A DNA stretch of 64,000 bases from Batillaria attramentaria. Lineage: Eukaryota; Mollusca; Gastropoda; Batillariidae. This document shows, in pieces, positions 56,673 through 64,000 of the stretch (the stretch's first letter is position 1; every line of letters starts with the position of its first letter). The position numbers and the translations under genes were made by a program. The notes below the pieces were generated by a model that was given only the letters and a program-made list of their open reading frames with translations, did not search any database and was not told where the DNA came from. The stretch lies in NCBI GenBank assembly GCA_018292915.2, contig JACVVK020000289.1, forward strand, positions 113,501-177,500, given 5' to 3'.

Positions 56673-58265
56673 GGTTCAGGGGGAAGTAATGCTCAGTTAG
56701 CATAGTTCGCACCCTTGCGCTGTATTTAGCGAAGTATACCAACACAGCCACGCTGTCTCAGTATAGTTCACTTGCTTAGGTTGGTTTAGGGTTAGGGTTA
56801 AGTTTAGATTTAGGGTTGAGGTTACTAGTTTGTGGTAATGATGCAATGGCTATGTAGTTTAGACTTTTGTGGTGCATTTACGATAGGTGCAAATGGTTAA
56901 AAAAAACACAAAAAAAACGCAATCTATACCGACGCTGCGGAAGTAATGGTGCAGGCAAAGTGCACAGCTGTGGCTTGATGATCAGCTCCATCAGTCCTCG
57001 TCATATCAGTTGCCATTTGAGATGGGTGTGTAAATGCCATGTTTAATCATTTCCTTGAACAAGACCCAAAATGAGCACAATTCGTTGTGTCTTGATGACT
57101 GACTACTAGTCCTGTCAATATATGTAGAATTAACACAGTATGCTGTGGCTTCATCATGGATTCATTTTCCTATCAGTTGCCATCTGAGAGTGACTTGCGA
57201 ATGCCAGTAACAAATAACATCTCTAGCCCACAAGCCCGTAGCCTGATTCTCTATGGCAACCCATCTGATTTCTTTCCGTCTTGCAAGGGCACAGCAGTTA
57301 GTCCGCAACGTCACATCATGGGAAAAGAGGTGATTTCAAGATGAAAGACATTGATGTAATTGTCTTTTGACACAAAATGACGTGGATTTACTGTGTTTTA
57401 CCTTTACACGGAAGCTTTGTCAAGTAAATTGAGGGTTCCATGCTATAGATACTGATAGAAGGAAGAGAGATCGGAAACCTAGAGAACTCTGACAGACAGT
57501 CCCACACATGATTTGTCCGTTGGAGTATTGGTGCACCGTGATTGACTGCACTGAGTTTTCAGAGTCGGGCTACATGTCAGTTATTTCTTCGTGCAATACT
57601 CAAAGTGAACACAGTGTGCTGTGTCTTGCTGTTTAGTCATTTTAATTGCCATTTGATGTGGCTCTGCAAATGCCAGTATCAGCCATTTACTTTTACTGTA
57701 CAGGATCTACAAGTTTGGGTGAGCAAACTGCTTACCTCTTTTGACAGGCAAGATTAGCTCCAATTTAAAGGTGATTTTTTTATGTTACATTTTAAAAATG
57801 TTAGTGCAAGTGTTGAATACAATCTTCGATGGTAGAAGAAGCTAGGTCATATATTGCCAGTTACTTTTTTTTAAACAGATAATCATATTTTAGTTAAGTG
57901 TGGGTGGTCCAATAGTCCGTGATATTATTTGTATTTTGCTTATTCATGTAGCCCACAATGAACTGAGACGGTTGATGTTTATTGTGCAAGGTGTACTTAC
58001 ATCGTTCTATGCTGATCAGTAATGTCTGAATACAGTCACACACAATTTCCACTATTCTAGATGGAAAAGTCAGATTCATATACATGTACACTGTAAACTT
58101 TTTATTTAATGGATAGTGTCAGTATGCGCCAGACACACAAGTTCTGATTACATGTGTATGCAGGCATTAAAGTCATTTATGTTCGTACATCTTTACAGTT
58201 GTTGGTTTCTGTTGTAGTCTGAAAGATGAGAGCAGAACTGATTTGTGGTGTGTGAAGGTTGTTAA
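56673..58265. other. Spacer with no recognised gene
   Basis: AT-rich DNA. Contains a short run resembling telomeric repeat (GGTTTAGGGTTAGGGTTAAG, about 56783-56802). No coding feature found. Confidence 0.4.
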
Positions 58266-58349
58266 CCCTGGTAGTTCCGAGACCAGAATTTTCCGGGCTA
58301 CCACCGTGGCTTTCTCAGCCTAAGACAGATTAATTCAGCCGGACCAGGG
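58266..58349 (+). mobile_element. 84-bp TTAA-flanked MITE, copy 2
   Basis: TTAA at 58262-58265 and 58350-58353; ends CCCTGGTAGTTCCGAG and CCGGACCAGGG. Same length and family as 33425-33508, opposite orientation. Confidence 0.7.
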
Positions 58350-58353
58350 TTAA

Positions 58354-60107
58354 CCCATAAAGAACACATGGAGCTTGTGTGAAAATTTTGATGTACAACT
58401 CAACATGTTTTCTTCGTGCAGTTCATTTGTTGAGCTGAAGTTAACGTATGTACAAGCTATGCATAGTAGCCTTCATTTCTTTCAGTTCCATTTTCGACAT
58501 GCTGCAAAGATCTCAATACAAACATCATACACATGCAACACAATAAGGCGAAAGGCAACAATTCCATTACACGAAAAAACAAAAGGCAACGTTTCTGTAC
58601 ATCCATGTTTTCCCCAGATACAAAATGTACCGATTATACAGTGTAATAAGTAAAGCATTGTAAGCTATCCACCTTTACCTCATATATAGAAAGCCACACC
58701 TACAGCTAAGCTGGGTTTGTAAAGCTGGCATTGTTCAGTCAGAATATCGTGGCATCACTGAAGCATGAAGCTGTTGGTAGGGAAATTGTTAATCGTTGGT
58801 TCAATGAAATTGTATGTCACACATCCACCTCCACATAGTCTAATCTTTCTCAGTGCACATAACATAGCATCCAACAAATTCTTGAAAAGCATTTTCTAGG
58901 TGTAGTCTGAATGATGATAAAATGCTTACAGACACGATGTACACAAAGCATTACAAAATATATTTCAATGTCCAAACTAAGATAATTAATACCAACATGC
59001 AGACCAGGAAACTTATCTATGCTTCACACATATGAATATACAACTGTACAACCCCACCTTGACCATGTTGCGTGCTTTAAAGGTTTTATGAATCCACACA
59101 TGCCATAAAATTTAATACAATGGTGAACCAAGGACTACGCTACAGCCGATCTAGAGTCCTTGGGCGAAGTCAAACCAGTTAATGGCATGCCTGATACAAA
59201 ACATTTGTACACGTGTCACGATTCAGGCTGTACAGACAAGACAGAGCTAGAGACTGAGCAAGAATAAGCCTTCCTTCCTGATGTGTAATCTATAAGAGCA
59301 ACACAGCAGCTGAACAAATCAGAATGAGAATTGTTGTTTCTTTCAGTATGAGAACCACAATGCATGACACATTATGATACATCAGATAAATAGGAGAACT
59401 AAATAACACGGCATGTACTTCACTCTGAAACTGCGATTCATTTTGCACGGACAATTAATCGGTCTCCAAAGCACCATCTGACAAAACGATCACACAAAAC
59501 TGTGGATGGGTAAAAGTTACCAGAACCAGAGACTTACATGTTTCTATATGTTTATGTCAGAACAAAAAGAACTGGCACCGTGCTAGAAGAGATCAGGACA
59601 TGATACCAGAAATTCAAACCACACCTAAATGACCACAGAAAAGACGTATGATTTTGGATTTCTTTCCGGCTGAAAGCCTTCACCACACGACAAACAATAA
59701 AGCCATAAAAGGACAGCGCTACGTATCTCAATCAGTTTACTGAGAGCAGCGGTAATTGTTGCACCTGAGCCACGAGAGCGGGTCCTACGTGTCAATAGTC
59801 CTACGTGTCGATAATTTTCACCCCTCATAGCAAAACCGCCGTTCTCATAGAGACCGTCCAACGCAGAGCAACCAAGTTGGTTAGAGTTAGCTAACCTAGC
59901 TTACGAAAATAGACAAAATAAACTGGGTTTACCCAGTCTTGCACACAGAAGGCTGAGGAGATCTCATTTAGGTCTACAAACTCACCTACGGTTTTACAAT
60001 GCAGATGTCGAGAGTGGCCTGCCCCACTGCAGTGAGGAAAGAACAAGAGGCCACAAGTACCAACTCGAGAAGCAGGCTTCGCGCCTTGAAAACAACAACA
60101 ACAGCCA

Positions 60108-60153
<46 letters not shown>

Positions 60154-61072
60154 CCCAAAACAAAAAACAAGAACTAGAGTCTCAGAGTTGTAGACGTGCG
60201 GAACAATCTACCAGGATCCGATCTGGTCGTTGAGGTCCCATCACTAAACTGTTTCAAAGGTCGTTGAGACACTGTACTGGCAGACCACCAGTTCTCGGTA
60301 CACATCCCAGTTTGCCTGCACCCTCTCAAGAAGATATCCACTGAGGGGAGTAATGTTACCGAAGAGGACGACGCTATTGAAGATCCTCCACAGCCCCAAG
60401 GCTTTTCCCAAGGGACTCCTTTGTAATATTTCACCTAGTACGTGTACTTGTCTCGGCGTTCTCACCAGACATAACTGACCAATAAGAAAATATGTGTAAA
60501 CTGAATGGCTCTCGGAGCTTTTTAATCTTATTTTGCTCCTCGGTGGCCAGGATGTCATTAATGCGCAAAAAGCGTCTCATATTTATCGCAAAACTTTAGA
60601 AAAACAACAAACACACCACACCATTCTACAGTTTGCAATGTGCGCACGTTTGTCTGCCCACAGCGCGTATCATAACCATGCTGTGTTGTGCTTATGGTTT
60701 TTAAATGGGGTATACGAGATCTTGCAGCAGTTTCCCTGTAGTTTGTCCATTTACAAGAAATTACATCTGTCGTTTTGTTGTTTACCAAAGGCGCTTTCCA
60801 GTTTTGTTACTAACTCCTCTTAACGAAGTGTCTGCCTCCGTTTTTCATCACCAGCTCCTGGAATAATGACATGTTGACAAAAATGACAATAACGCTCATG
60901 GAAGCACTTCTCAGTTTTACCTAGTCGAGATCCCCCCCCCCCCCCTCCCCGTTCAAATTAAAATATGTTGTCAACAAAGGTTATGTCAGAAGCATTTGGT
61001 TATATCAGTTTCCCCGACCTGTCACAAAGCAAGCAATTTTCGAAACGCATCAAACACATGAGGGTGCTGTGG
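58354..61072. other. Spacer, no gene firmly recognised
   Basis: Contains a (CA)n tract (60109-60151) and a C run near 60930. A minus-strand stretch at about 60461-60577 could be an exon (MRRFLRINDILATEEQ..., donor TCTG/GTGAGA) but matches no family I know. A minus-strand open frame at 59625-59861 also has no recognisable domain. Confidence 0.3.
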
Positions 61073-61222
61073 GTGTTTGAGAGTTTAAGGTCCTTTTCCA
61101 CCACATGTGGATAGAATCACACACGGGGCAACGAGAAAAAGGCCAGCACAATGTTTGGCCCCAGCCGGGTTCGAACTCACATTCCGAGCATTTAAGGTCC
61201 AACACTCGACTGTCCCGGCTCC
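61073..61222 (-). repeat. SINE family A copy
   Basis: GGTCCTTTTCCACCACATG body and CCCAGCCGGGTTCGAACTCA box B region on the plus strand. The tRNA-like head ends at CCCGGCTCC. Confidence 0.75.
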
Positions 61223-61247
61223 TACACACGACGACTGCTGTCACAGA

Positions 61248-61502
61248 TTAACAACTGAAAGTTACAACAAAACTTTTTTTTTTTGGTACAAACGCAGACA
61301 GAACCATTAAGAAAAAAGTATAGCTTGCCAGCATTTTTGTGATCAGATCTTGGGCTTGTCTGTCCCTTATGTCACGTGACGCGTTGTTGTTCATGCCCAT
61401 GTAACGTCCGCCTGCATCATCCAGCACTTGTTGTAAGGCAGAACTTGACCGTTGAAGTTCTTGTTTCAACATTTCACGGCATTCCTCTGTTGACATTGAC
61501 AC
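61248..61502 (-). CDS. Unrecognised small open frame
   Basis: 84 codons from MSMSTEECREMLKQELQRSS to a stop. The first two thirds are hydrophilic and helix-like; a hydrophobic stretch (ASYTFFLMVLSAFV) follows, then PKKK. No family recognised. It may be a real short gene, a first exon (with an unclear donor near 61310), or chance. Base composition is less repeat-like than the surroundings. Confidence 0.25.
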   Translation of the reverse strand: MSMSTEECREMLKQELQRSSSALQQVLDDAGGRYMGMNNNASRDIRDRQAQDLITKMLASYTFFLMVLSAFVPKKKSFVVTFSC

Positions 61503-61591
61503 AGATAATGAAACAGGTCGATTTTTGAAACTGCTGTGGTCAAGAAAACGGTTAGTCTGACGGAGTTCGACAGATAACCAAAATAATTGTG

Positions 61592-61665
61592 ACCCTCCAC
61601 CACGAAATGAGTCTTCTTGTACTATTTGTTCATGTTACAAGACGACTCATTTCGTGGTGGAGGGT
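61592..61665. repeat. Hairpin with perfect 22-bp arms
   Basis: Arms ACCCTCCACCACGAAATGAGTC (61592-61613) and its complement (61644-61665). With one mismatch the stem extends to about 30 bp, leaving a short loop. It sits 45 bp left of the mariner-like element. Confidence 0.8.
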
Positions 61666-61710
61666 GACTACTATTCGGCCAATATGCGAACCCGACTGTG
61701 ATTACTGATA

Positions 61711-61753
61711 CACTACTAAAAAACAAACAAACAAACAAACAAACAAACAAACA

Positions 61754-61830
<77 letters not shown>

Positions 61831-62969
61831 CGTCAAGGACCACTTTGCAAAAACACTCACAACTCACAAAACCTAGCTCGAACATATGGCTTTGACATCC
61901 TTAAAATTTCACGGAATTTCGTCCATGAGCTGTTGAGGGACGATTGTTCAAAGACGACTGGGTGGAATTTTAAAATTCACAGGACACTCAATGCAAGGGA
62001 AGTCACTGAAAACAGAGTCAGTATCGAGTGGTGTGTCCACGCTTTTTGCAATAAATTCAAGCAAATGACGTCAATTGAGCCACCAAGAGTCCTCAGCACA
62101 CCCTAGGGGATGCCCTGCCACTCCAGCTGCAGCAGCAACACGAGCTGTTACAGACGTCACCTAGAAAGTCTTTTCTCAGACACAATCATCTCCAGACTTT
62201 CATACGGCCGTTGTTAGGTTCAGACTGGAGCTGGAATTGTCAGTGAACATTTCCTGTCAACCCCTGCTGCCTGGCCCACCAGACATGAGGTCTTCACCAT
62301 GTCAGTCCAGCGGCCGCGTCACTGAGTCTTCAGCACACCAAATGGCGACGGAACTTGAGCTAGATGTCGTGTAAACGGTTCCAAAGGTCTGATTGGCTAT
62401 GCTGGCGTTGGTGACCACCTAAGTTGCCTACTGGTGTGGTTTTCAGTGAAAAATCCTCCCTGTCTGTAGTCGTTTTTGGCCGTTTTGCGGTATGGCGGCT
62501 CGTTGACACTTCCAGCTGCCAGGGAACGTTGTCATGGCCTAATTATGACTCGGACATACCAATCCCCAAACAACTTCATGGGCCGTCACGCCATCTTGAC
62601 GCAACACAAACGCTCTCCCTTTATCTGCACGATTCAAGACTTAGCTGACAGGCATAATTTTGCCATACCATACTGGGCCATCAAGCCAGTTTAGCAATGA
62701 GCAGCCATCATTGTGTTCAAACATGCCGTGGCACGTCTGCGGATGAGTTAATTTTGGTAGAATTTTTGGCATTTTGCAAAATCACTAAGCCTCCGGCACG
62801 GTGTACCGAAAGTGGAAGTGCAAGATTTTTGTGCTTTCATAGCGTCATCCGACTTCTTGTTAACACACCGGTGGATTTTGGTTCATCTGTCTAAACACAT
62901 TTATGAAATATGACCATTTGGGAACAACACGTAGAATTGAAGGTGGTCCTTGACTTTTTTGGAGCAGTG
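61711..62969 (-). mobile_element. Degraded Tc1/mariner-like element, 1.26 kb
   Basis: The right end reads AAGGTGGTCCTTGAC then TTTTTTGGAGCAGTG before TA (62970-62971). The left end starts CACTACTAAAAAA after TA (61709-61710), then resumes as GTCAAGGACCACTTT at 61832. A microsatellite, (AAAC)n then (CA)n (about 61719-61827), splits the left inverted repeat. The minus-strand interior near 62080-62140 carries a decayed transposase C-terminus pattern (LEWQGIP ... GGSI), with stops. TA target and size fit Tc1/mariner. Confidence 0.6.
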
Positions 62970-62971
62970 TA

Positions 62972-64000
62972 CATTGTACCTATGTGAGCACCAAAATAAC
63001 AATGAATTAACATTGAAAAAAATAATTGAAAAGGAGAGAGTTTACACAGGTTGTGACAAACCGCATTTGTGGGGTTTTCATTGATTATGTGTTTGCTGTT
63101 TTCAAAAGTGTATTTTCATGTGTAGTGTTAACTAGTGTTTTAGACAGGTAGTACTGTACTGGAGTTTATCCCAGTCTACCTAACGTTTTCACGTGCGGGA
63201 AAATGCCTATGCACGGCTATAGCGATTGCTTGAGTTTTACTCTGTACTAGAGACTGTGGTAACACAAGTAGACGTGAGTTGTTGTCAGCTTACGAAGTGA
63301 GCAATTGCGACAAAGATTGTGCGCAGTCCTACTATTGACCGGTGGAGGGAACAGGTCTCTTTTTTCCCCACCCGGCTTCTTTTGTGTTCCGTATGCCATA
63401 GCGCTACAGGTATGTTTGATTTTTGAATATTGTTTGTCTATTTCAAGACCAAGTGGATTGTTTGGTAACCCTATGGGTAACTTGATGCTATTATGATGTA
63501 TATCTGATTTAGTTCTGAATGTTGGACTTCTCAAATGGTTATTTAAATGAGATAATTTTTGGTAGGATGTTTTGAACTTCATTCTTGTGAGGAATCAGTT
63601 GTGAGAATATGGTTTGAGGTTGATGATGAGGATATAAGTTTGAACTGTTTGATATTGAATAGGTACTTGGTAACTGGAAGGTGAATTTGTTGATAATTTC
63701 TGATATCAATTCATAACTGGAACTTTCGAGATCGATGTCAGATGTTATTGTTGTTGAAATGGAACTTTGTTCAGGATCAAAGTTAGTTTATGGAGAAGAA
63801 ATACTATCCGAGATAGTGGTAGTAATTACGGGTTAATATTGTACAGGAACGACGCCGGAGACCCGGTGAGCTGACCGCATTGTAATATGTCCGCCTGATC
63901 AGCGTACACGACACCATGTTTGTCTTCTATTGTCTGCCCCGTCGTTGTGGAGCTTGAAGCCAGCGACGTGTGTTTGTCTCCCTTGAGATCACGTGCAGCC
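62972..64000. other. Window end, nothing recognised
   Basis: About 1 kb of AT-rich sequence. A CTACAG/GTATGT donor-like site at about 63411 could end a 5' UTR exon of a gene to the right, but no coding match is visible. Confidence 0.3.

Noticed and set aside
56783..56820. TTAGGG-like run considered as a telomere or fusion point
   Set aside because: Only two or three imperfect units; too short to indicate an interstitial telomere.

Overview
This is an intron-rich animal nuclear window. Gene content (a Piwi-clade Argonaute, GLE1, YDJC, BCAS2, MRPL50, an LRWD1-type WD40 protein, SIRT4, a cytosolic sulfotransferase), GT-AG introns of 0.1-4 kb, many tRNA-derived SINEs, and abundant CA/GT and poly(C)/poly(G) tracts suggest a lophotrochozoan, most likely a mollusc and perhaps a gastropod. 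The species call is inference. No bacterial, viral or organellar genes were seen.

Layout. 1146-15534 (+): 3' part of a piwi gene, 15 exons from just before PAZ to the stop, with an intact DEDH slicer tetrad. 15.5-19.1 kb: SINE- and MITE-rich spacer. 19174-28108 (+): GLE1, 13 exons. 28747-35624 (-): YDJC, with a tandemly duplicated second exon. 35870-37129 (+): BCAS2, head to head with YDJC. 37924-40098 (-): MRPL50, tail to tail with BCAS2. 40854-47202 (+): a WD40-only LRWD1 relative, head to head with MRPL50. 47792-51284 (-): SIRT4, tail to tail with the WD40 gene. 53042-56083 (+): sulfotransferase. 56.1-64 kb: no firmly recognised gene; a LINE remnant, SINE/MITE copies, a degraded Tc1/mariner element and microsatellites.

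The genes are not an operon. They act in separate cell processes: piRNA silencing, mRNA export, splicing, mitochondrial translation and metabolism, chromatin/replication and sulfonation. From 28 to 51 kb strands alternate strictly, giving two head-to-head pairs with possible shared promoters and tail-to-tail pairs with short spacers.

Most promising observations: (1) a same-length, same-phase tandem exon pair in YDJC, separated by only 47 nt, that looks like enforced mutually exclusive splicing of an active-site segment; (2) several intronic DNA transposons with 5'-CAG termini and exact 6-bp target duplications, one carrying a zinc-finger ORF and a long C tract; (3) a family set of TTAA-flanked elements from 70 bp to 2.5 kb; (4) an uninterrupted 367-nt poly(C) tract in a piwi intron; (5) an LRWD1-type gene without an LRR region. 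All exon models were derived by hand from splice-site phase and protein similarity; none was tested against transcripts.
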